A stretch of 64,000 bases of DNA from Brachionus manjavacas (taxonomy: Eukaryota; Rotifera; Eurotatoria; Ploima; Brachionidae): contig JAHQIY010000020.1 in assembly GCA_019054805.1 (NCBI GenBank), positions 124,001 to 188,000 on the forward strand, in the 5' to 3' direction. The translations under genes and the position numbers were made by a program. Shown piece after piece: positions 12,701 through 22,100 of this stretch (positions within the stretch are counted from its first letter, which is position 1; the number at the start of each line of letters is the position of its first letter). The notes under the pieces are model-generated. The model was not told where the DNA came from, did not search any database, and saw nothing but the letters and a program-made list of their open reading frames with translations.

Positions 12701-12907
12701 CAAATATTGTCGTGTTTCCGAATCCTTTATCGTGATTTCTATCTCAGCACTGTAAAATCTGAGATTACTCAATATGCCAGTAGATTGAAAGAGAAATCCA
12801 AATATTGGATTAATGATAGAGTTTTTCAATAAAAGGCTCTTTTCATTGTGTGCATTTTCTACCTTTTTGATTGCATTATCGATACTTTCAAGTGACATGA
12901 CTGACAT
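9719..12907 (-). CDS. Intronless 1062-aa leucine-rich-repeat protein with microsporidian-like N-terminal region
   Basis: One uninterrupted frame starts at an ATG (MSVMSLESI) and ends with an acidic tail. About 12 ribonuclease-inhibitor-type LRRs occupy roughly residues 633-1035, with units such as LEELDLGRNDITDKGL. The first ~630 residues contain no domain I can name formally. The stretch at about 255-450 (LLHICNCLLFDP, then EWSRVVQGL, then EIKSGLINMMNVL, then a Phe/Trp-rich segment) strongly recalls a paralogous family expanded in microsporidia such as Nematocida and relatives. That likeness is from memory and unverified. No signal peptide, membrane segment or NACHT P-loop is seen, so it is not a classic NLR. 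The lack of introns contrasts with neighbouring multi-exon genes and would fit a transferred or retroposed gene. The base composition is ordinary for the locus. Confidence 0.85.
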   Translation of the reverse strand: MSVMSLESIDNAIKKVENAHNEKSLLLKNSIINPIFGFLFQSTGILSNLRFYSAEIEITIKDSETRQYLLDSSTNDFYKLLVELFPSPLGVLSISKTDDIQNFAYIASKSKCKTLEFMASMFIKILNPKHQLSKESVFENLIRLEELFLSSSTLFGHQNTRILKLLVIHAFVINFADSQQDLEQYLGYVVKKVHFDGSFDVYSFPIDIMQEIVRLSKDYTNFPYSKINKPPSNEFIPIFDRSKSEKENPFILQNTFPDCADVLLLHICNCLLFDPNTGTYSTATLPKSSDIAKFYSNHKNIFAICLEIRKEWSRVVQGLGDFNSEIKKTPYNTNLIVYKREMRNEIKSGLINMMNVLLKIFELDHKEFWSNFRGIKDIEGKVKRLFKLITPSFEARTVKVEIYEENFTEFNSMSRKDFGGDFNLIFIQPNGTEITMNIKHYTYHAQMTFVSSENKNYDDQYLCKFYDSVPSTLPLIFLKKYIEPSLAARPRHLETHILQNILFSGNIDTNEYKRAILIKTFTYLIEEEYVIEEKTRNQTIELLKKIVINILSSVALRDPAIKKKFNSFLVYQENLSQEETIKFWINSFKIERPAIYRLWNKKILTLKNQEVKITFAEINGKLVKVLFDTLENCTDLKSLQLKEIPEKIKKMVYSEMGRLKKLTSLDISDNNIGVKSAVGLSTSLEKLDNLEKLNLASTLTGFLFCQKMQAALMEIRDKSKSSFFNAISKLKNLKVLNLSNNDLCLEKNVHLPSLIGNMKELQFLHIGGNSICETKEVQALCTTLTELSHLTIIDLSENAIGSDGTKLVSMALAKLPNLTVFRYSGNNAGVMGGVDLAKSLDSLKNLIEVDLSCNSMMEYGTQAVVESLHNSPNLQRLSLSNNILKTCGAKKISTALGKLVSLEELDLGRNDITDKGLITLLEHIKSLANLCSLDFSFNSLENEGAIALAGCIHQFPKLSILGLSGNQIGTRGASILFKSLETLSRIQTIDVAKNEIDCEILNSVVNILETSESLTAIYLKRNNIAKEQKESILNKILGITNKVEHDISLADSDENDSDIEFR

Positions 12908-13599
12908 TCTTTATTTTATAGATTTTATTTAGAAATTGTTGATTTAACATTCAGAAAATTACTCGCAAAATTGAAGTTTATGATTAAATGTAAATTTCAA
13001 ATCAAATTTTTAGTTTTTGAGTAAAATAAAAAAGTACTATTAATCAATTTTTTAACAATAAATGACTAAAATTTTTTAAAAATGATTTGTTTTATCTATG
13101 CTTGAGAGAAAATTCCAAGAATTTTTATTATCTAATATAAAAATAAAATCTTAATCAATATTTTGAAATTTTGCAATACAAAATTTAACTTTGTTTCGCC
13201 GTAATATATTTTAATTAATATTTAAATATCATTTTAAGTCATAATTTGGATACCTTTTTGTGGATTTTAAATTTGTCTTTAAAGTTTTCAAATTGAAATT
13301 TTAGAAGAATCAATTAAAGATCAATTAGGAAAAAAAAAATTTTTTTAATTAAAATAGTAAACATCTTATGTTTTATTAAAGAAATTTAATTAAAGCTAAT
13401 TTCATCATTTTTATTAAGTTTACAATAAATTAAATTTTGATTATTTGATCATGATCATGAACTTAAAGTTGCCAAAATTATTTTATTTTATTAAAACTTT
13501 TTAATAATTGTAGTTTTCTGAATAACTACAACTCCAACTCTTGACAACTTGAATATCTATAATATCACAGTGCAATACTATGATCTCATGCGTTTAGCT
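12908..13599. other. AT-rich spacer
   Basis: This is the upstream flank of the LRR gene. No promoter element or gene is confidently recognised. Confidence 0.4.
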
Positions 13600-14760
13600 T
13601 CTTGTTCTCACACCGTTCTCTGAACCATTTGGAACTATATTTTTGTAATTTTTTAATTTATTCAATAAATTATATTTATTAATTTTGGATTTTTTGATTG
13701 AACTCAATTTTCTGCATGAACCATTTTTTGTTTTTATCTCAACATGTCTGACTAGCTCACCCATTCTATAAAATTAATTATTAAACCTGTATGTAAAAGA
13801 CACATTAATTTACTTCTGGTCAATTGTTCGTTCCAGGAATAGCACCGCATCATTTACGGTTTTTTTAACTATGGTCTCAAAATCAAATGGCAACTAGAAA
13901 TTAAGCTAGAACAAAACAGATTATTAATTGACAATTTGAAGTACCTTGAACAAAAGATTTTCAAATTTTTCATTTTTTAGACTCAATTGAGTCAACTTTA
14001 AAGCTAAATATTTTTGGTTGAGTGAAAAAATTGGACAAGTCTTGACTCGGCTCTAGGTGAAAAGGAACACATTTTATGAGCGGAGTCAACTTTCTGTCAA
14101 GAAACACTCGGAAACATATCAAGGCCATCATGGACAGAAGAACTGTGTACTTGAAATGAATCATGGTTGAGTAGTAATTGTAGATGTCCCAGTAGGTTCG
14201 CCATTGTGACACGTACGCTATTGACATGGTGTATGAAAAGCAAAATCTAAGAATCTTAGCTACCCAGCTGTTACTTGGCAGACTACTATTCAAATTTTCT
14301 AAGGGCTCTTGCAGTTGGTAGACTATAAGGAGGATAAAATTTGAAATTAGAAAAGTTATTGAACAACTTAAAAGGATGTTTTGATAGAAAATGGACAAAT
14401 AAAATACATTCCATGTAGCGCACCAGTAAATTATTATCAAAGGAGTGAAAATAAATGCATTTAGAAGGTAGTTGATAATTGTGTTCCGCTGATGATTTGA
14501 ACGTTTTTCCAATAAACATTTTTTTTCGCTTTCAACAAAGTTTTTCATCAAAACAAAAATCTACCAAGTAAAGTGATCCAGAAACCGGGTGGGTTTTTCT
14601 AGTCAACAAAATTTAATTCTATTCAAAAAATTCAATCTTATTTATTTTAGTCACATTATCAATTAATTCAATTTCAATTTGATAAGATTATTTGTTCTAT
14701 TTTGAGCTAGATGATAAAATTGTTTGTTTAATAAAAAGTTCAAAGTCAAATTTTGAAATA
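13600..14760 (-). pseudogene. Chimeric partial duplication of the coiled-coil / Fuseless-like gene pair
   Basis: 13600-13985 is a nearly identical copy of about 5676-6070 (part of exon 4, exon 3 and part of exon 2 of the coiled-coil gene). 13986-14760 copies about 7316-8085 (Fuseless-like exon 1 and its 5' flank). The intervening ~1.24 kb (Fuseless-like exon 2, coiled-coil exon 1 and start) is missing. At the junction the Fuseless-like frame runs on as KVDSIESKK then stop, so a 193-aa truncated membrane protein is still open. The junction sits in the ACTCAATTGAGTCAA repeat, which suggests repeat-mediated deletion. The upstream flank including the ATG is preserved, so transcription is possible. 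It is probably a non-functional duplicate. Confidence 0.85.
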
Positions 14761-14942
14761 ATTGTTAGAATAAAAATTTTTTTTTATTATTTTTACCGAT
14801 CTAAAATAGCCTATAGTCAAAATTAAGTGCCCAACCTTTAACATAAAGGAATTCGGAATATTTTAAAATTGTTGATTTATTTTTAATTTCATTTTCATTA
14901 ATTAAAAAAATCCTAAAAATATTTTAAGCTGACCCTTAACAC

Positions 14943-15170
14943 TCAAAGACCAAAATTTTTAATTCTAAATTTGCATGTCTTACTTTTGTCAGTTCGATGA
15001 TAACTAATTACTTTTGCAAAAGAGAAATGATACCAAGAGTGACATTTGTTCCATTTAATTGATTTTTCTGAACAAAGTTTACAACACACTAGACATGTGT
15101 ATAGTTTTATTTTTTTATTACATAATTTTCCTGCATCTTTCCAAGCACCTTTTTGAAAAAATGTTTTCAA
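14943..15170 (-). pseudogene. Possible PHD-finger-like fragment, perhaps from a retrotransposon
   Basis: A 75-codon open stretch contains the spacing C-x2-CC-x2-C then W-x2-C-x2-WYH, which recalls the PHD-type zinc fingers carried by some non-LTR retrotransposon ORF1 proteins. The final Cys after WYH is not conserved and flanks are AT-rich. It is short and could be fortuitous. Confidence 0.25.
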
Positions 15171-15235
15171 AATTTTAAAGTCCAGATCTCCTCTAAGGAA
15201 AATGTAAATGAGCTGTATATGATTATTGTTTGTTT

Positions 15236-15285
15236 ATGTTTATTTGTTTTCTGTACCAAGCTAGGGCTCCTTCAGAATAAATTAA
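15236..15285 (-). mobile_element. LINE 3' tail fragment (minus orientation)
   Basis: This is the reverse complement of the recurring tail GAAGGAGC-loop-GCT(C/T)GGTACAG followed by AAAACAAATAAA. It forms an inverted pair with the tail at 16085-16132, about 800 bp away. Confidence 0.7.
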
Positions 15286-15479
15286 AAAAAATCAAAATAA
15301 AAATCAAAAATTAAATTAAAATTAATAAAATGAGATTAAAAAAAATTAAAATAAAGTAAATAAGCTAAAAAAATGAAAGTTTAGAAGACAACTGTTAAAG
15401 TTTAGTTGTTACATGTGGCAAATGCAGATCATTGCAGATCATTTTCTCTTTTATTAAGCATTTCCCCTCAAAAACTCAT

Positions 15480-16010
15480 CAATAATAAAATGATATTCTT
15501 CCTCAACTAGTTCTGAGAGAAATGGATTATATTCTATTGAACTTTTCGACTTGTCAACTTGTATTGAATTGGGTTAAGTGGGATCCTAACCCTAAATTCT
15601 TTTTTATAGGAACATTTGGGGATAAATCACCTCTTGTAAAAAGGATACCGATAAAAGCCAATATATCTTTATTTTTAAATGAAAGTTTAGGATCTACAGC
15701 TTTCGAGTGTCAATTGGTACAATTCAATATTATATATTTATTTGACGTGTAGCATAACTTGTTGGTCAAACTTTTTTAACTAAAATTTATCTTTCTTCTC
15801 ATCATTCAATCTAACCCATATGGTTCCATTTTTTTCGAAATTATTACTACGTTATTTTCTTTTTCTTCTTGAGGTTCTTTTTTATCTGAGTCTTAATCTT
15901 CAGTATAAGGTTCATTTGATGTTTCAATTTCTTCTTCAAAATCATTACCAAAGTCATCATTATTCTCATAATCTTTAACATTATGCGGCATCAAAAACTT
16001 CTGATTTGAA
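15480..16010 (-). pseudogene. Decayed transposase remnant, possibly piggyBac-like
   Basis: On the minus strand an acidic segment (NDDFGNDFEEEIE at about 15.96 kb) is followed, after stops and shifts, by AFIGILFTRGDLSPNVPI at about 15.60-15.65 kb. An acidic N-terminus followed by a hydrophobic '(I/L)GIL..RG' segment is reminiscent of piggyBac-type transposases. Several in-frame stops show it is dead. The family call is tentative. Confidence 0.3.
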
Positions 16011-16084
16011 TTTCAAGAATTTCAAGAGATTCATTTATTTTATTAACTTGAATTTAATTTTTTATTTTGATTTTGATTTTTTTT

Positions 16085-16132
16085 TAATTTATTCTGAAGG
16101 AGCCCTAGCTCGGTACAGAAAACAAATAAATA
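16085..16132 (+). mobile_element. LINE 3' tail
   Basis: TTCTGAAGGAGCCCTAGCTC followed by GGTACAGAAAACAAATAAAT. A GAGC/GCTC stem closes a 4-nt loop, and the tail runs into an (AATA)n-like sequence, as expected for the 3' end of a non-LTR element. Confidence 0.7.
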
Positions 16133-16139
16133 GATAATA

Positions 16140-18665
16140 ATAATAAATAATAGTGAGCCAAAAAGAAATCAAGTTTCTTGGTATTAAATTTGACTAAGTT
16201 AAATTTTAATATACTGGTAGACGAAATTAAAGAACGCTGCAATAAAAGGCTAAATAATATTAAGATATTGTCAAACAAAAAATGTGGTCTTACTCAAAAC
16301 ACACTAGGAAATTTACAGTATGCCTAGAAAGCTTAGAACATTACTAAAAAATTTATAAAAAAAAATTTAAAGGAGTAAAAATCTAAAATTTTAATATATT
16401 TACATATTATGTTAACTATACCATCTTAAAGATAATTTTATTAGCTTTCTATTGATACAAAAAAAAATTTCTTAACACTCCGGAACCCATTTAAAAAAAA
16501 ACAGATAAAATTGAACAAAAAAAAAAAGTCTACAGAGTTTAGAACAATTATTTTATCCTAAAATTTTACCACATCTTGACAATCCCTGGCCATTTTTTTT
16601 CCACAAAAAGCTTGGAATGTATTTTTTTACTGTTTGCTTGCACTTTTTACGTTTGATTTTTGGATTTTAAAATCGGTCATTTTATTGAGTTGTACCATTT
16701 TGGCGTTTTTTCCATAAAAATGGACAAAAAAAAGTATCTGAGGCTCAAAGGTGGCAAATAATTGGTCTATTGAAGAAAAAGACCAAATCTCAACAAGAAA
16801 TAGCTGATCTAGTAGGAGTTTCGAGAAAATGTGTGATTAACAAAGCGCAATTATGAGAAGACATCCGTGGTCAAAGAATTACCAAGGTCTGGTAGACCCC
16901 GAAAGCTTACCAGTCGAGATGAGTCGTGCATTTTTAGAAAGGTAAGAATCAATCCTACAATAAGCTATAGACAGCTAGCCTCTGATTTTAGTTCTAAATT
17001 TCCAAATGTCACTGCTAGTAAAGGCACTGTAAGAATAGTTCAATTAAACAAAAAATACAGTCGTACACTGCAATAAAATAACATCTTTAGACTGTATTGG
17101 ATCGATTGAAAAGGCTCAAATGGTGCAAAGAACGACAAAGATGGACTGTTAATGACTGGTCAAAAGTTGTTTTTAGTTTTCGAAGTATAAAACAGAAAAT
17201 CTATTAATTATAAAGGTCCTGGATGCTGCTCCATTTATACAGGCAGAATTAATCAATTTGTGTACATGGACACTCTGGAAAATAACTTACTACCATCAGC
17301 CGAGATATTTTTGATCAGAGTCAAGGCTGGAATTTTCAGCAGGATGGCTCTATTGCTCATACTGCTCATTCCGCTTGAGATTGGTTTCAAGAAAAACAAA
17401 TAACAGTTCTCCCTGGTACCCAAGATCACCTGATCTCAATCCAATAGAGAATTTATGTTCATATATTGACCAAAAAATGGTCAATACAAAAATTACGTCA
17501 GTAGAGCATTTAAAAAGCGTTCTTTTTGATGAATGGTTGAAAGTTCCTAGTGAAGTAGTAAAAAACATGATTGAATCTATGACAAAACGTGTCGCTGAGT
17601 GTATTAAAGCTAAGGGTGGGCATTTTAAATGTTAAAAATTAAGTGCTCTAAATTTTGTAGACATTTTTTTTTGTTAAAAAATTTCATTCCTTTTTTTTTT
17701 CGGTTTTTTTACTTCGATTTTTTTCTATCCTAGTTTTTGTACTTTTCCGATAAAAGAAATTTTTTTTAAATAAATTTCAAAAAAAAATATCTTTTTATTT
17801 TTTTATTTAGCCGCACGGCTTTCAAAAAACAAGCCTTGCATAAAAAAAATTTAAATGTTCTAAATTTTCTATACATACTGTATATTAATCTTTAGTAGGA
17901 TCAATTTTAGACTTTTCTTCTCCTTGTTTGAATTCATTTTCAGAAAATAATACACAAGCAATTCAGAATACAGCAGTAAGACATGTACTTGAGTTAAAAT
18001 ATGATATTCCCTCTAACATGGTGCATCACGAGTTTTTTAACCAATTTAAATTAGTTGTTTGGCAGTCTGGAATCGACTTTTTGAGCTGAGTGAGAGATAT
18101 GTTGGGACAGGACTGAGTGATTCTAATCCATAGGTTGTCAGACTGGTGGAGGAATTTCGAAAAGTGGGTTTCGAATTAAGATTTTTCGAATATCCAACTC
18201 CATTGTGTAGTTGCTACCTTACTGCTTCCTCTTTTTTTCCTTAAGCTTCAATTTTATGAACATGTGTCATTTTTAACAACCTTTTTCAATACATGTCTTT
18301 TTAATTTAATGTTTTATGAACTTTATCTACGGATAATTTTAAAAAGTAGTTTTTAAATTAATCTGCGAGCGCTTTCGGAAATCAAAATTTCCTTCTTCAG
18401 TCAGAACTATAAAAAAAATTTTTAGTTTTTATTAATTTTAGAAAGATTATCATACAAAATTTATAAATTAGAAATAATCAAAAAGAGAGAAAAAAAGGAA
18501 ATTTGTTATTACTTTTTATAATTTCAAAATTAGTTTAAAGTTTTATTCATATTTAACTTTTTTTTCAATTTTTTTAGCTTATTTTGATTTAAATAGATTT
18601 TTATTTTTTTGTTTAATTTTTTTTTTGATTTATTTTGAAGGAGCTCTAGCTCGGTAGAGAAAAAA
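16140..18665 (+). pseudogene. Jockey-like non-LTR retrotransposon ORF2 C-terminus and 3' end, split by a Tc1 insertion
   Basis: 16150-16315 encodes the reverse-transcriptase C-terminal region (VDEIKERCNKRLNNIKIL, after FLVLNLT), which is typical of jockey/CR1-group ORF2. The frame resumes after the Tc1 element at about 17885 with LVGSILDFSSPCLNSFSENN, then AIQNTAVRHVLELKYDIP. It decays with stops by 18.1 kb. Then come a 3' UTR-like segment (18.14-18.4 kb, shared with the insertion at 24.0 kb) and the GAAGGAGC...GCTCGGTA tail near 18640. Stops and frame shifts show it is a fossil. The Tc1 element entered between the 'TLGNL' and 'SLVGS' motifs. Confidence 0.8.
16316..17880 (+). mobile_element. 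Degenerate Tc1/mariner (DD34E) transposon, 1565 bp
   Basis: The ends CAGTATG(C/T)(C/A)TAGAAA...TTTAGAACATT are inverted, with about 27 bp mostly matching. They are flanked by TA at 16314-16315 and 17881-17882, the hallmark target duplication. Inside, the plus strand encodes a helix-turn-helix/GRPRKLT region (about 16.87-17.08 kb). It also encodes the catalytic block QQDG...DLNPIEN, with exactly 34 codons between the second Asp and the Glu (17.34-17.45 kb), and a C-terminus ending KAKGGHFKC. Stops and frame shifts interrupt the ORF, so it is non-autonomous now. It sits inside the LINE remnant and is therefore younger than that copy. Confidence 0.9.
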
Positions 18666-19141
18666 AATTAAAAAATAATATTATTATGAGGCAAGGCTCA
18701 AAAAATTATTATTTAAAATAATTAAAAAAAATTCGGATTCAATGTACACACTTCTTTGCATGAAAATAAAAAAATTTTGTAATCAAAATTAATTAATAAG
18801 AAAATATTTTTGATTTTAGTTTTTAGGTGTTACTTTAAGTATTCGTCTAGTTGTGTTCAATTTTTTAATCACATCTAAAAATTAAAATAAAATAAAAAAA
18901 CCACTATTTATTTCAATTCTCGTTAAATAAAAATACGAAAAAATTTTTTTATTTACAATGCCAAAAAAAATACAAAAACAAAAAAATTTTCAAAATAATT
19001 CGATTTTTAAAAAATATTAAATTTTAAATAAGTGGGGCTGAGAGCGAAAGAAAAAAAAAGAAAAAAAAAAAAAGAAGAAGAATATATTTGTTTTGTTTCT
19101 AGTGTTAGTTAGTGTTGTTGATTTGTGTTGTTTAGGATGGA
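18666..19141. other. AT-rich spacer and PALS1 3' UTR
   Basis: A/T-rich sequence with an A/G-rich run at about 19045-19082 immediately downstream of the PALS1 stop codon. It is probably 3' UTR. No other feature is seen. Confidence 0.4.
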
Positions 19142-22100
19142 TCAATTTTTTTCTATCCAACTAAGTGGCACCCATGTGGGCTCGCTTTGAACTTGACATA
19201 TGGTCTCGTACAACTGTTCAAACGTTTCGTTCATGTCACACATTCGAATTGTTTTGTCGAAATAGTGCGCATACATTTGCTCGATTTGGTTGCCCTTGTC
19301 AATTATGTCGAGCAAGTCGGCGTCTTTGAAGCTTTCGTTCATGCTTGACTTCAGGTGTCTTAAACGGGCGAGACTCGGCGGTCCAATGTAAACAACATAC
19401 GGAATCAAATCGGAGCATTTGAGTGCCTTGAGCGCCTGCGGGTACAAGTTGAGCACGCATATCTTGTCGTTTTGGATCACCTTGCGAATGGATTCGTAGC
19501 TAGTGCCGTACAAATTCTTCTCGAATTCTCCGTGCTCAACAAACCGAGCTTGCTTGATGTCCACTTCGAATATGTGCTTGGGCAAAAAGTGGTAGTCTTT
19601 GCCGTTTATTTCTTCTTTGCGGGGCGGTCGGGTCGTGTGCGGCACCGCCACCTCGAACATAGACGGATACGTTTGCATGAGCCGTTTGCGCAACTCGTGC
19701 CGGCCAATGCTGTGCGGTCCGATCAGAATAATGGGCCGTTTGCGCTCGCTCTTGTACAGCACCATTTCTTCATAGGTCAATTGTTCGTCCGAGGCCATAA
19801 ATTTTCGCCTCGCATTCTTCGAGTGCTTTCTGTAGCAGAAGGCGCGCTTTTTCTTGTCCATAAAGCTGTCGCCCACCATGCACTCGAGCTTTTCGTTTCG
19901 TTTTTGCTGAAACTGCTGAGAGGGAATGAGACCGGCCAAGCTGGTGCCGCTCTCTTTATCGCCTTGTTTATCGCTTTGATTATCGCTTTGATTATCGCTT
20001 TGTTTGTACGCCTGCCACCATTGAGCGTCGTCGTCGTTGATCACGTGCAAAATGTCGCCCTTGTTGAACGCCAGTCCGAGTTCTTTGCAAGGCAAGTAGA
20101 CGTCCTCGTGCGGCACATAGCTAAACAGTGCTCTGACGTGAAGCGTTTTGTCTCTGAGTTTGAGAGGCTCGACAGGACACTCGTCGAGCTCCAGTGGCTC
20201 GTACGACATGTTCGGAATGATCAAAAAGCTGATTATGCCTGTCAAGTTGGCCAGCAGATGGCATATGTCGTTGATGGTCTTGCCGCGCACAGGCAAGTTG
20301 TTTATTTCGAGGATTTGGTCGTCCTCGTGCAGTAGGCCGCTTTGATGCGCGGCGCCCCCCATCACTATCCTCGATATTACGATGTTGCCATCTTTGCTGC
20401 GAATTGTGGCTCCCAATGGAGCGCTTGTTTTCTCTATGTTGACCAGCTTGAGATTGTCGACCGAGTAGTGTTCGGCTTTTGTGAGCAAATACTTTCCCTC
20501 GTCGCTAATCAGACTTTCGTCTTCGATTATTTCGGTCTCGGTGGCGTCATCTTGTTCGAGCGACGACCACTCTTTGAATTTGATTGCCAGCGTTTTGTTT
20601 TCGTCTTGTTGCTTAAGCTTGCGTTCATTGTAGAGCACAGCCGCCTCGTCGTGTGCTTGTGCTATATGTTTTAGGCTGTGCAAAAGACGTGTCAATTCGT
20701 CGTGTTCGCACTGCTCGCCGCTGCTTCTAAATGAATCCAGTAGCTTCATCGCCTAATAAAAATAGAAAAATAAATAATTACCTAGTTTAGTTTTTTTTTT
20801 TTTTTTTATATATATATTTAGTTTCTGTTTGTAATAAATCCTTACGATTTAAATAAAAAAAAATCCTAAATCCTTTCTTTTCTAAGACTTTAGATTTGTT
20901 CTTTTTATTAAAACGAAGACTTGGAGATTTTTTTTAAATGTGTCTACTTACTATCAAAAAATAAAGCCTTAAAATCTAATTAGGTTGTTATAGCATACAT
21001 TTAAATATGTTTCAAACAAAAAAATTACTTGCATTAAAAAAGAGAAAAATTGCCGTATTGATAATCCAAATTATTATTTGGCTAGCAAAAGAAAAAAATT
21101 TATTCAAAAACATCTAGGATTATAAATAAATTTGCTCATGATCCATCTTTAACTTGTCGTTATCTGTTCTTAATATAATAGATAATTAAATTAATCAATC
21201 ATTATCTAATATTAGATAACCTAATTAATTATATAATTCAATTTAATTTTTAAATGTTATTAATTAGAAAATATTTAAAATTTTGCTGTCTATTTTTAAA
21301 ATAAAAAAAAAACGAATATTAATAACTATCTAATAATAGATAAATAAATAATTGATATTTTCTACTAATAGATAAATTTCAACAAAAAAAAATTAAATAT
21401 TCAAATTTTATCATTTTAATTAATTTTTGTGATCTTTAAAAAAAATAATATTAAATAATTTAATTTAAAAAAACAATGTTCTAAATTTTGAATTATTTGA
21501 TTCTTCATTTCACTCAAACTTGTAAATGTTATAGTTTCTTACAAAAAAGATAATTAAATCCTAATTACTATCTAATAATAGATAATTAAATAATTGATAT
21601 TTTCTACTAATAGATAAATTTCAACAACAAAAAAAATTAAATATTCAAATTTTATCATTTTAATTAATTTTTGTGATCTATAAAAAAATAATATTAAATA
21701 ATTTAATTTAAAAAAACAAATGTTCTAAATTTTGAATTATTTGATTCTTCATTTCACTCAAACTTGTAAATGTTATAGTTTCTTACAAAAAATATAATTA
21801 AATCCTAATTACTATCTAATAATAGATAATTAAATTTAACCCATTAAAAAAATATTTCAAATTTTGATTTATTTAAATCATCAATTTGCATATGATCTGA
21901 AAATAAATGAAAAACTTAGTACTATCTTTTCTTATTATGACAGATAATTTAATATTAGTCACTATTTGATAAACGATAGTTTATTATTATTTTATTAGAA
22001 GAAAATTTTTTTATCCGTAATTATACTCACATCAGTAATTAAATGAGTGACATTATCGGAGGCTGGTCTAAAATCAAACTTTGCACATAAACTCATAAAT

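Noticed and set aside
19472..20335. 287-codon open frame antisense to PALS1 exon 2
   Set aside because: Shadow frame of a conserved MAGUK exon; low-complexity Phe/Val/Leu/Ala content with no recognisable domain.
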